In this document: positions 25,301-36,133 of the stretch, piece after piece | How positions within the stretch are numbered: position 1 is the stretch's first letter | Layout: the number at the start of each line of letters is the position of its first letter | Source of the DNA: Haberlea rhodopensis | Lineage: Eukaryota > Streptophyta > Magnoliopsida > Lamiales > Gesneriaceae | DNA: 64,000 nt | Direction of reading: 5' to 3' | Assembly (NCBI GenBank): GCA_907163345.1 | Contig: CAJQUN010000914.1 | Coordinates: 62,001-126,000, forward strand | Program-made: the position numbers and the translations under genes | Notes under the pieces: model-generated | The model's database searches: none | Told to the model about the DNA's origin: nothing | Seen by the model: only the letters and a program-made list of their open reading frames with translations

Positions 25301-26051
25301 AAAGTGGCCCATGTATGGGGAGCTATTTATTGATTTTTGTTGGTGGTGGATCAATATCTCATCCCACGATGAGGATATGGACTAATGAAGTTTATTTGAT
25401 ATCGCCCTTAAGGATGCTTTGAAAGCATCTACATCACACATCAAACTAGATATGTGGTGTAGATGCCCAGAAGGGCAACACAAGCGAGTAATGAAGGAAA
25501 GATGAGTATAATGCCTATCTCATGTCGGTTTGCAAAGTATCTGCTAACAAAACCACCCATTATGTAGAGTTTTGCATGTGAAGGCCATAGCTGGGGGCGT
25601 GACATGAATCAGAAAACCACGGTGGTTCTACTATGCAAGCATTACAAGTCATTTTTACTCTGTCTACATGTGTAGCATAATTTAATATGGTATCAGATGT
25701 ATAATGGATGAAATAGATTAGTCTCTAGTCTCTAGTATAAAGAAAATGTTCTCCTTTCTATCTGCACCGTCTCCCATCGAAAATAGTCCCGATTGTGTTA
25801 TTTCGAAGTTTTACAGAGAAGGTCTTGAAGTCACCGACGATGTATCAATTGTAGAACACCTTAAGCATCCGGTTTACATTACCCAGGGATCCTACACCAA
25901 CATCAAGGTAAATAAATAAATAAGTTGCTTATCTGTTTTTGTTGACTTGGATGATGATGACATTGAGAATATCGAAATAATGCACGAAATGCAGGTTACA
26001 ACCCCAGATGATCTATTACTTGCTGAGAGAATATTGAATCCTGATTCTTGA
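21189..26051 (+). CDS. ISPD: 2-C-methyl-D-erythritol 4-phosphate cytidylyltransferase, plastid, 11 exons, complete
   Basis: The enzyme joins CTP and methylerythritol phosphate in the plastid MEP pathway to isoprenoids. Exons as I join them: 21189-21401, 21559-21633, 22400-22455, 22801-22880, 23044-23126, 23691-23768, 24121-24189, 24789-24857, 24949-24995, 25817-25907 and 25995-26051. All use GT-AG and keep frame: 918 nt, 305 residues, matching the plant family length. Residues 1-71 are Ser/Arg-rich and act as a transit peptide. Catalytic signatures are VLLAGGKGKRMG (85-96), PKQY (100-103), GKERQDSV, HDSARPLV (181-188) and TPDDLLLAE near the end. I chose the ATG at 21189; the frame is open a little further upstream without another ATG. 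Exon 3 is tandemly duplicated in the preceding intron (listed separately). Using the upstream copy's acceptor would run into TAA after 20 codons. Confidence 0.95.
22257..22310. repeat. (TA)n microsatellite in intron 2 of the cytidylyltransferase gene
   Basis: About 26 uninterrupted TA units end immediately before the AAATTTGTGATATAG acceptor region of the upstream exon-3 copy. A shorter TA run lies at the junction of the two exon copies (22373-22385), linking the microsatellite to the duplication. Confidence 0.95.
22302..22448 (+). repeat. 76-bp tandem duplication of the exon 3 acceptor and exon body
   Basis: The unit TATATATAAATTTGTGATAT followed by AG and the exon body (GCAAGCATGCCAAAGCAG through CCAATTGCATT) occurs twice. 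The exon copies start at 22324 and 22400, a 76-bp period. The exon portions are identical across about 49 bp. Only the downstream copy runs on into TGTATAG and a GTGAGT donor; the upstream copy runs into TA repeats and an in-frame TAA. The upstream copy is therefore a decoy exon with a good acceptor but no matching donor. Confidence 0.95.
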
Positions 26052-27100
26052 AATTATACCATGGATTCCTCTACAGAATATATCCATTTAGCGCCGAGGT
26101 GGTGCAAAACGTCGGCTGATTTCGAGTTTTGTGTGTATGCACGTACAAAGTGAAGGAATGAAATTTAACAATTTAGCCTCATCTTGTATACAATTCTATA
26201 CAGAGACATGAGTTTAAATGATCAGTTCTTGCTTTTCTCACGAGTAATCAATCTATCTCGGGTTCGATTCCCCCTTCAGCACTAACTAATGATTATTTAA
26301 AGAAAAAAAGAAATAGATTCCGTTCGAGTTGAACTTTTTACCATTTTTTAAGAAACCACAAGACAAATACTAAATTTGGGACGTAAGAATACTTCATTAA
26401 ACATTCCCAAACATATCAAACAACTTGACTTAAGTTTTACTTAATTTTTTTTTTTTGTAAAAAACTAATTATTTTTATCTTCAGTGACTATTCGATATTC
26501 TATAATATTTTACTGAAAAATCTTAACAATTTGTCATAAATTTTATGGCATCGGATAAATTCAATTTTAGTGGAAAACTCTGTTGCACCATTTCTAATCC
26601 TTTTGTGTAAAATCAAAGTGTAAATTTCTTTTTTTTTTTGTATCGAAAGTAGGGGCGGAACCAAAAAAAAAGTTTTGGGGGACGAAGTTTTTTTAATAAT
26701 ACTTCAGGATTAAAAAAATTTTGTGGGTGCAAAAAACTTTTGTTTATATTTATCAAACAATTACAAGGTAAATCTTCCTTCAACAGTTTAACCTACACTA
26801 CAAAAGGTCAAAAGTCTTGTTATTCTCTGCGAACTGGGTTTCCTTTGTCTCTGACTTATCGTCTGCAATGCAATCATAACCTTATCATTTCATGCTTCCT
26901 TGATCCAATATATTAGTAATTGAGGCCAATATTCTTGATGGGAAAAATTCATATTTTAAAAATAACAGTAGAAATTAGTATTTTTTATTTGAGAAGACAA
27001 CCATTGTTAATGCCAAAATTTTAGTTGATTAGACCACAGCTTAAAAATTATACATAAAATTTATTCTTAGAAAAATTACTATTTCATTTCTGGAGAAGGC
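26052..27100. other. 3' flank of the cytidylyltransferase gene and intergenic DNA
   Basis: No gene is seen. A GGGTTCGATTCCCCC string near 26259 resembles a pol III B box and may mark a SINE remnant, but no A box is convincing. At 26651, AGGGGCGGAACCA resembles a transposon terminus also seen near 1125 and 58965. The remainder is AT-rich. Confidence 0.45.
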
Positions 27101-29128
27101 CTATTGTCACGAGTCAGAGTTTTTGCGCAGACAGCATCCCGTGCAACAACCCGGATCCCCACATTCCCGAATTTTGTTGGAAAATAAATTAAAATGTAAA
27201 AGGAAAAATAAAATTGAGCTCGATCGATCGAGCTCATCAGATTTTTTCGTCTATTTTGGTGAAGGAGCTCGATCGACCGAGCCATATTTCTGTTGCGTGA
27301 AATTGCGTGTGATTTTTCACGATATGGTACCTCCAAATTGTGTCCATTTGGATTCATTTCTTGTTTACTATAAATACTACCAACCCCTCACTTGATATTC
27401 ATTGGATTTGAAATCTACATCATATAAAAAATCAAATTGTGAGCATTTAGTTTGTTCATCATATTTCTTCTTGTTGAGTGCTTTGAACATTTGTGGTTTG
27501 AGGACTTGTGATTTGGAGTGCTCATATCACAAGTTATAGTCGTTGTATCTTGGGAGACAAATTGTAATAGCAAACCGTTAGCACCAAGGCGGCGCAATAT
27601 TGTCTTAAGGACGGATATTACAAATCTCGTCTCGACATAAAACGTTAAAAGCCATTGTTATTTGTTACTAAATTCCTAAGATACACTTTGAGAGAGAAAA
27701 TCAAACAACAATCTTAAGACAATATTAGCAACAAAAGGCTTCGTCGAATGCAATAAAGCCTCCAGTTCATCATGGTGAAAGACCTGAAAAGTTCAATGAG
27801 AACGATTTCAAGCGATGACAACAAAAGATGTTGTTTTACTTGACAACCTTGAGGTTGGAAAGGTTCCTCAATGAGGATGCTCCTACTGTCATGGAGAGTG
27901 AAACCGACAGCCAAAAGAGGGATGCAGTTGATGTGTGGAAACAAAATGATTTTTCGTGTAAGAATTATATTCTCAACGGACTGGACAACACATTATACAA
28001 TGTGTATTGTATAGTGAAGACGGCCAAGGAATTGTGGCAATCCTTGGAAAAAAGTATAGATCCGAGGATGCCGGCATGAGGAAATTCATCGTTGGGCGAT
28101 TCCTGGATTTCAAAATGGTTGACACAAAGCCGGTGATAGCGCAAGTGCAAGATTTGCAAGCAATCATGCACGAAATTCACGGAGGGAATGGTTCTAAGTG
28201 ATTCATTCCAAGTGGCCACAATGATTGAGAAGTTGACTCCATCATGGAAGGACTTCAAGAATTATCTCAAGCACAAACGAAAAGAGATGAATCTTGAAGA
28301 CATTGTGGTTCGCTTGAGAATCGAAGAGGACAACAGAATTTCTGAAAGGAAGGAAAATTGGCACCAACATGAAGCACGAGTGAACTTAGTGGAAAACACG
28401 CCGGAACAAAGCGCAAGTTTGACGGTATGGCCACCAAATCTGCAAAGGCGAAGAAGTTCAAAGGCAAGTGCTACAAATGTGGAAAACCCAATCACATGGG
28501 GAAAGATTGTTGCAATAAGGACGATCGTGGGAAGGCTATGGATCAAGTAAATGTGACCGAAGAAGATCGTCTCTCAAATGATTTGGATGAGCTGGCGCTT
28601 ACCGCTTAATTAGATTGTGTATCGTTGAAAGTTGTAAACTCCAAGAATGGAGCCATTATAAATAAATGTAATGACGATATTTGTTGAAAGCAATAAAATT
28701 TATGTTATTACTTATTGTATTGAATATTATGGTTTGTGACTTGATTGTTAGAATCATTTAAACCATAATTCACAACACAAATTGGATTCATTTCTTGGTT
28801 TACCATAAATACTACCAATCCCTAACTTGATATTCATTGGATTTCGAAATCTACATCATATAAAAGATCAAATTGTGAGCATTTAGTTTGTTCATCATAT
28901 TTCTTCTTGTTGAGTGCTTTGAACCTTTGTGGTTTGAGGACTTGTGATTTGGAGTGCTCCAATCACAAGTCATAGTCGTTGTATCTTGGGAGACAGATTG
29001 CCATAGCAAACCGTTAGCACCAAGGTGTGGCAATATTGTTTTAAGGACGGATATTACAAATATCGCCTCGACATAAAATCGTAAAAGCTATTGTTATTTG
29101 TAGAGAGGAAATCAAACAACAAATCTTT
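27101..29128 (+). mobile_element. Gag-only (TR-GAG-like) non-autonomous Copia element
   Basis: Two direct repeats, about 27347-27718 and 28785-29128, flank a gag region with no protease, integrase, reverse transcriptase or RNase H. The repeats look over 90% identical by eye apart from one gap near the end. The repeat includes leader sequence (GGACGGATATTACAAAT), so exact LTR ends are unclear. The left copy extends further upstream and contains the perfect palindrome GAGCTCGATCGATCGAGCTC (27216-27235) and a second near 27268. The layout fits the TR-GAG class of gag-only LTR elements known from plants. Confidence 0.75.
27735..28608 (+). pseudogene. Copia-type gag with zinc knuckle, frameshifted
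   Basis: Gag motifs occur in order: AVDVWKQNDFSCKNYILNG, TAKELWQSLEK, KFIVGRFLDFKMVDTKPV, QDLQAIMHEIHGG, then SDSFQVATMIEKLTPSWKDF, VVRLRIEEDNR, and a CCHC knuckle CYKCGKPNHMGKDC near 28470-28512, ending at a stop at 28607. They are spread over three overlapping frames (27828-28079, 28007-28201, 28188-28550 and 28427-28609), plus an early TGA near 27817. The protein cannot be made intact. No pol follows. Confidence 0.85.
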
Positions 29129-29439
29129 GATACGTGACACTATGCTAGCTATCTACTCTGTACCCGGTGCACAGAATATCAGGAGCTTCATTTCTATTTC
29201 ATAAGTATACTAGTTGTTAGTCAGGAACACGAGAATAAAGAGTTATACAAAATGAAATACATCGGGAAATCGATATTACATTGCCTAAAAAACCAACAAT
29301 AACCAAAATCTTAATGTTGAAGTTGTAAAGTTGAAAAGTGTAATAACAAATAGTAGCATTTAGTAGGAATCAAATATTGACAATTAAGGTATCTTTATAT
29401 GGAATGTAAATGTGCAGCACATTATAATGATTAATACAG
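29129..29439. other. Short spacer between the gag-only element and the NAC gene
   Basis: No gene is seen. Part of this stretch must be the 3' untranslated region of the minus-strand NAC gene, since the stop codon lies at 29440-29442. Confidence 0.5.
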
Positions 29440-31567
29440 TTACTTGAAAAGATTCGTGTAGTGATCTTTATTGCCTGCATCTGAAATTGCATTCCAATAC
29501 CACATTCTCTCGGAGAAGTCAATCTGACCTGTGCCCGGAATCTCTACTGGCAATGGTTGTTGCTGCAAAGGGGAGAAATGGGACAAAAGATTGGTCGCAC
29601 TATTACTAGAATAATGCTGATTTTCTTGGCCAATGTTTGAAGCAGCTTGCAGTGAGTAAATACTCACTAATTTATGATGATCATGATCAGTTGAATGGGA
29701 AGAAGAACTGGCAAAAACGGCAGCACAATCTCGTGATTTGGACTGGTGCAATATAATTCTATCATGTTCTAATGAACTATGAAGTGTAATAGTTGAATTT
29801 ATGGGGAGAAATGAGTTGATATTTGTGTTGAAAGAATTGGGCTTCGAAAGAGCAAGAGAAGTTCCAATATCTGTGCTGTGACTCGGGCTTGTTTTGCTCG
29901 TTTTTCTATTAGTTTTTTGAGCTGATTTTGATGCTCTTGCTGATGATAACGAAGCTTTTGTTGGAAGAGACCGAGGGAGACATGAATAGTTTTCGACTCC
30001 AGGTCGTTTATAGACTCGACAGAGAGAAATTTCAGCCTGAAAACAATGAGATAAGGTGAGCGAACCGGAAATTTCTCATTAGAGTTAGGGATCACTGTGT
30101 TGAAAATAATAGCAATCAAAGTTGACGGCAGTCTACCAACGAAGAACATACGTAATTTTATGTTCCTATAAATAGCATATGTATTGTAATATTAAATTGG
30201 AGAAATTAGAATCATAAAATGATATCCCCAAACCTTAGACTTAATAAACAACATTTTGTAAAATACTCCTACATTATATACATTAACCAAGTATAAATAT
30301 AAATGAGGTGGTAAAATTGGAAATAATTTGTACTAAATTAACAGTGAATTGTCATCCTCACACAGGTTTCCATCTAGAAAGAGGGTTATTTTATCTAACA
30401 TATGAGCATCTTTTAAATGGCAGCCATTAATTGAAGTTTCAGTACATTAAATGTGCCTAAATTTAATGTTAGTGTGTTGTCTATTTATGTTTCTGCTGTG
30501 AACAATGAACTTCCATAGTAAGAACAAAACTAGAGATCAAGACAGTTGTCAGTTTCTTGTACGTTTTCTTAATTTCAGACATGAACAAAAACTGATTTTG
30601 GTTTCATTCCCACATGTAATGCTATACATACATTGTGTTTCAAGAAAATCAACACTTATATGCAATGGTTAAATTAGTTGGCAGGCCAAAATAGGGTATT
30701 GAAACCTAAACAAGACTAGGTTTTGGAGAAAAACAGTTGGATCAACAACCATAAAAAAACTCAAGTATGATAAAATGATGGCCCAAGAATCGTTAATTTC
30801 GGAAACTTTGTTAGTGGGATCTATCAATCAAAACATAAAAAGATTGGAAGAATTATGGGATTGATATATTTGTTTATTACCATCTGATCTTGAAGTAGAT
30901 ATTACCTTTTGCAAGCGTTCAGTTTCATGTTGCGGCAAACGGTACTCATTCATGATCCAACTAGTTCTGATTCCTTTAGGAGCCTTACCAGAGTAGAAAA
31001 CCAGGGTTTTCTTGAGGCCAATAGATCTCAAATTCTCACTTCTGATCATTCTATCAGCACCAGTAGCCTTCCAATAACCAGAAGTCGTGACCCGATTAGG
31101 CCGATCCCCATTTCGATACTTCTTATCTCTTGGAACATAAAAGTACCATTCTTTCTCCCCTATCGCAGCAAAGGCTAAGAATATCCAAAGAACAAACAAA
31201 CAAAAATATAAAATCATAAAAGATACAATACACAAAAAGACTAGATTTTGAAAATTCCCAGTTTATCAAAACTATTTTCGGAAGACATGAAAAGGGTTAC
31301 TTGGAATAAGAGATACAAAAGCATATATAATTGATCACATGTAAGTATATATGTACCAGGTAGTTCCCATGGATCATAGCGATAAAGGTCTAAAACAGTG
31401 ATGAGTTCTACATTAAAACGCTTGCCCTCGACCTTACGGCGGAGGTAGAACTCCACAAGCTCTTCCTCGGTTGGATGGAAGCGAAATCCGGGCATAATCA
31501 TATCGTGGTCGTGTTCATCTTGCTTCGAGTTTTCTTCTTGATTATTCATCTCTGCAGCAACGGCCAT
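29440..31567 (-). CDS. NAC-domain transcription factor, ANAC035/LOV1 type, 3 exons, complete
   Basis: This is a nuclear DNA-binding regulator. Exons on the minus strand are 31567-31357, 31174-30906 and 30036-29440, all GT-AG and in frame, giving 1077 nt and 358 residues. The NAC domain occupies residues 26 to about 173: PGFRFHPTEEELVEFYL (26-42), DLYRYDPWELP (60-70), KEWYFYVPRDKKYRNGDRPN (78-97), GYWKATGADR (103-112), then KKTLVFYSGKAPKG (125-138) and LCRVYKRPG. The C-terminal 185 residues are Ser/Thr/Asn/Gln-rich, as expected for an activation region. The acidic DEHDHDMIMPGF lead-in and RRKVEGKRFNVELIT are closest to Arabidopsis ANAC035 (LOV1, flowering and cold response) as I remember it. 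The target genes are not deducible. I took the first in-frame ATG at 31567; a second candidate lies six codons on. Confidence 0.94.
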
Positions 31568-32134
31568 AAAACTAAGATACAAAACCCTTAATTAATAATG
31601 ATCATTAAAGAATTATATCCACTTCTTTTTGCAGACATGGAATTGGTGTACAAAGAGAAACGAGAGAGCAAGTTGGATATGGTAGAGAGGGAGATGAATA
31701 TGTCATAACTGGTGCAGATACAATGTATATTGAAGGGTTAACCTCATCAAAACGTTTATAAGTTGATAAGAGTTCGATACAGATTCTGTATGCATTTTAA
31801 AGTGAATATATGTATACTACTTAGATTATCCAAAAGATCTTCAATTTTTTTTTTTAACGCGAGTATTTTTCCGTAAAAAATAATATTTGGCTGGAAAGAA
31901 ACATTTTAAAAGATAACGACAAAAAACAAATGTCAGAAGTCAGAAAATTTTGGCTTCTTTTTCTTTTAAAAAAAAATTAATATCCATAGCTAGGTGAGTG
32001 AGTGGAAGTATAGATTCAATTATTTTTAGGAATCGGATTTGAACTGTAGGTCCTCGATTCTTGATTCTAGTTTTAGAACTGAAACTGATTTTTGGGAAAG
32101 ACAATTTCAGTTTGGAGGAAACTATGTTACGATC
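31568..32134. other. Upstream region of the NAC gene
   Basis: This is the putative promoter and leader of the minus-strand NAC gene. A CT-rich stretch read on the minus strand (about 31650-31700) may be leader. No confident TATA box can be chosen. No other gene is seen. Confidence 0.45.
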
Positions 32135-32829
32135 TACGATAAAACCTCTATAAATTGATATTCGATAAAGTAATAACATATCTAAAATAATATTTTCTCC
32201 TGTCCTAACTTGAGCTAATTTAAAAAATTAGTAATTTTGATAAATTAATAAGATAATAATTTTAGGAAGACCTTTATATAAATATATAATCACATTAGTA
32301 TAATAAATTAATAATTCTCTCAACAGTGTAGACATGAGTATGACAATTTAGTAAAAGAAGGATCTATTGTTGTTTGTTTTTCTCGGAATTTAAATATAGG
32401 TGAATTCAATTTTTAACCTTTTTCTCATTGCATTCAAAAAGTCTAGAGTCGTGTATTACAACTACAACAAAAAATTGTGAAGACTTATTGTGTCTATGAG
32501 TGCTTCCTTTCGCGTGATTTGGTATCGAAGGTACTGAATTGTCATCAACTTCATCCTCAATAGGATTTTCAATAACACTAGCCACAATTTCTTCTAAGCT
32601 TTTAAATCTCTGAAAATTCATCATTTTCACCTGGATAATTCAACATGCGATTGACATCTATTTTATTGTGTTAATTGATATCATTGATTATATTCTCAAG
32701 CTTATTTAAGTTCTTTGAGGATGCTTCACTTTTTAAATTGATAAATTATTAATTTATCGATTAGTTATCTCTCTAAATTAATAAAATTTCGTGGTCCCAA
32801 CATTATTAATTTATATAGGTTTTACTGTA
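32135..32829. mobile_element. Tc1/mariner-like (pogo-type) non-autonomous element
   Basis: The left end TACGATAAAACCTCTATAAA and the right end, TATATAGGTTTTACTGTA read on the plus strand, form imperfect inverted repeats bordered by TA, as in mariner-type elements. The interior contains CGTGGTCCCAACATTATTAA near the right end, a string common in this plant family. A 74-codon minus-strand frame at 32406-32630 (LEEIVASVIENPIEDEVDD) could be a relic of an internal protein. No catalytic triad is seen. Confidence 0.65.
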
Positions 32830-33380
32830 TGTATATTGCCTGAATAATTATTCAATCTAAAAGTAACTTAAGGCCAGGCCTCCAGGGCTATCAACAAACT
32901 AGCCACTCTCCTAATTTCTCCATTGAAGAAATGCTGGGAGTTAATAGAAAGATACACACAGCTTTGAGGCCCTACAATGGGAAGCTGTTGCGTTAAGGTG
33001 TTTTAGATGAGAAAGGGACATTACAAATATAGGACAGGTTGGCCATTTCGTCTCATTGGTGCCCTACTTATTTTCCAATATTATGGCCATTATTGGTCAA
33101 GTAGTAACAAAAAAAGAACTAGGTTAAGAGCTTCTGAATGTTATATTTTGAGTTACATTCAACAATGTGGTGAGGTTCCAGCTACAGGAGAACCAGGAAC
33201 AGAGAGCTTCCCCCACCCTTTCCGCCCAACTCTTTGGCGAAACGAAGGGCGCCAAAGGCGCAAGTGATTCTTTTCCAACGCCTCAGGAAACTGGTCGAGA
33301 TAGATGATATATTTTACATCCAAATGAGCTATACTTGGAGATACCATTGTTTTTGGTACAAAGTTCTTATAAAAATGGGT

Positions 33381-33463
33381 CAGTTCGGATTGCAGGCTGC
33401 AACTCGCCTGCATGAAGCCGAAATTGCTAGTAATCACCGGTCAGACATACGGTCATTCGAGCG
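33381..33463 (+). rRNA. Fragment of plastid 16S rRNA gene in nuclear DNA (decayed)
   Basis: The sequence CAGTTCGGATTGCAGGCTGC continues with AACTCGCCTGCATGAAGCC and GCTAGTAATCACCGGTCAG, the highly conserved 3' part of the chloroplast 16S rRNA gene. The visible differences from the conserved sequence are mostly C-to-T or G-to-A, as expected of methylated, non-functional nuclear copies. Homology is lost after about 33463 and before 33381. This is an organelle-to-nucleus insertion, not a working rRNA gene. The preceding 33001-33300, with its unusually GC-rich 33160-33270, may belong to the same insertion, but I do not recognise it. Confidence 0.85.
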
Positions 33464-36120
33464 TATCTAACGTATCTAAATGGATACCATGTTTACATGT
33501 GGATCCCCTACCTCGTTATTATTGATATCCTTCTTCTCCCATCTACATTGATAAAAAAAATGTGATGCATGTAACCAAAAACGACCCTCAGAGCTCACAG
33601 ACTTAGCCTGACCGTAAAAAGATCATTATCAACTTTGGGTAGACTTGAATTCGAGTCACGTTTGGTGCAAAATATTTAAGCCCCTCTCACAGTAGAAAAA
33701 AAATACGACCCTCAAATAAATAAAAAAATTCAAATTTTCTACAAATGTGACTATTAATTTAAGTTGTAAAATTTTTAATAACTCGATAACTGAATGTATT
33801 ATCTCCTACAGAAGCTGTTTGCTATGTTGGCCGAGAGGGAATGGAAACTAGAATTTGCACACTGAAATATTTCAATATCAGAGCTAAAAAAAAACTCCAA
33901 GGTATGCAATTATGGAACTAGAAGAGTATACGTACGTTCTTGTCTAATTTTGGACATGCATCCTAACACACACACACGCATACTAAAAGCATCCTAAGTA
34001 CGAATTTTCATGAACTTTTCGGTTTTGCTCCACTAACTAACGAATGGAAGAATTTCATTTCAATATTATATTTTGAAATGGATTCAATAATTAGGAATTT
34101 GAAATACCTTATTATTGTTAAAATTATCTTAAAATTGAAGATATGGGATTTGAAACTCATGGATTACAAAATTAGACAAACAATCTGAATGTACTTTTAT
34201 TAAGGATTTGAAATCCTAACCCATCAAATCCTTCTATCTAAATGGAGTCTAAACGTATCGACACATTTGAGAATGTGTGCCTAATATGTCAGCACGAACA
34301 TTTGGCCACACCCGATACATATTAGTAGAAAAGAACTCGGGAAAAAAAATTAGTTTGGTGTTTTTCTTTCTCAAATCCATATTTTTTTAGAGAAATTAAG
34401 TTACTGCATTCAATTTTTTTAAAAAAAAAATTAAATTGATTAACCCAAGTAGAATAAGCATATCCCCTCTATGGCTCTATATATATTGACAATATAAGCA
34501 TGCATATGGGTAGGCTGTGGGGGGGGGGGGGGGGGGGGGGGCAAATACTGCAAAGTCAAGAGAAGCCCGTGACCACAATTCCCATTATATATGACAATAA
34601 CAAGACCTTCCTTTCCCATCGTTTTCACTCTTTAACTAATTTCTCACATATATCATTTAGAACCAACACTTTTTCACTTGCTACTTTATGCATATTTGCT
34701 TCTCAATATGTATCATAGGCTGCGGGGGACGACCGAAAAATACATGATTGAAGTTATACGCAAAGACTTGAAGTTCAATAGAGCCTTGGAGAAGACGTGT
34801 TCGACCAGACTTGATTATCTCTATTGTTCATGTAGCCTACCACAATTCATTGAGATTAAAGGCTTAGTTGTTGTTATTGTTGTTGATGTATCACCATATA
34901 ATAATAATTGTACTAAATAGAACTCCATCACGACTTACATTCCATTTAAAAGTATCATTTGACATTAGAAGAGTCAATCACCAAGTTATTTTTACTGAGT
35001 TTGTCATTAATCTTTGTTTTTTATTTTTTTTTATATTAATTTTCCTGAATAAAGTTGTCTTTGTCTATTCTAATGTCTTTTATGCCAAAATTTTCTTGGT
35101 TTTTTTATCCAAATTTTCTTTGCGTCACTGTCTTGGCTTCAACTAAGGATCTATCTTTCATATAAATTTGGCATCTAAAACATTGTTGTATGCTAAATAA
35201 TGCTTTTTTTTTAAAAAAATAATAAATTAAAAATGTATTTCGTGAAATATCGTTTATGTTGTCATTGAAGACGATGGAGTAAATAAAATTCATATTTGTG
35301 ATTAAGACTACATCAAATCTTTGGATGAGAGTATTCTCATCATATCTAAGAGTTACTGCCCCCTTAAGATACGTAGCAAACAATAAACCATGTTTTAGCC
35401 TACTGGTTATTTATTTATTGACACATGATTCATTGTTGATACTAGTTATCCTTTGCATGTAATATACGCACATTAATTATAACATAAAATATTTATGTAT
35501 ATTGAACGTTTATATAATTTTTAAACACTTTGGAATTGTTTTTTTCTACATTAAAATGTGTTTAAATTTTTATTTTGTTTTCTCATACAACATAAAGGTA
35601 TTTATAGGGTTCGATGTATTTTAAAGATAAAGATAATTAAATTAGAAATCTCGAGTATAATAATGTACATATCAATTAAAAAGAAAGATTCTTAAACATA
35701 TGATTTTGTAAATTGTACCTTTGAAAAAAAAATATATTTATTAAAACCTTTGCTATTTCCCTTTTGTTTTATCATCAAACATAACAATACGAGCTCATAG
35801 TCCTAGTTCAGTTAGTAAGATTATAAAATGAAAATTTATATATATATATATATATAAAAATTAATATATTTATATATTTATATATATACATATATATATA
35901 TTTATGGTGTGATGACGTTAAAATTAATGGGTCTGCCATGTTCGTTATCTCGTTTTCTTGAATAGACCAAACAGTAGCCATATCCTCGAGTGAGATGAAC
36001 ATAACATTATGCAATGTAATTGAAAAGTCCAACCGTGTCTCATTTGAGAGAAAAAATCATAATACATGACATGGGTCCTCAAGAACCCTCTTTTTTTCTT
36101 CCAAAAATAAAATAAATCAT
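33464..36120. other. Intergenic AT-rich DNA with simple repeats
   Basis: No gene is supported in this 2.6 kb. It holds a run of 23 consecutive G at 34519-34541, an AT-dinucleotide cluster at 35838-35905, and many poly-A/T runs. Open frames reach 92 codons but are low-complexity, composed of Phe/Ile/Leu-rich translation of AT-rich DNA. Near 33640, GAATTCGAGTCACG resembles a SINE B box, but no A box was found. Confidence 0.5.
34519..34541 (+). repeat. Poly(G) tract, 23 consecutive G
   Basis: Twenty-three uninterrupted G on the plus strand lie in otherwise AT-rich DNA. The tract can form a G-quadruplex on the plus strand. Its true length is uncertain because such homopolymers are error-prone in sequencing. 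Confidence 0.9.
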
Positions 36121-36133
36121 ATTATAAATTATG

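Noticed and set aside
3645..31567. Methyltransferase, IspD and NAC genes as a biosynthetic gene cluster
   Set aside because: They belong to unrelated pathways, are separated by retroelements, and are not tailoring enzymes of a common product.
33007..33267. An 86-codon frame as an organelle-derived gene
   Set aside because: The adjacent plastid 16S fragment suggests organelle DNA, but I do not recognise the protein in any plastid or mitochondrial gene, so no call is made.
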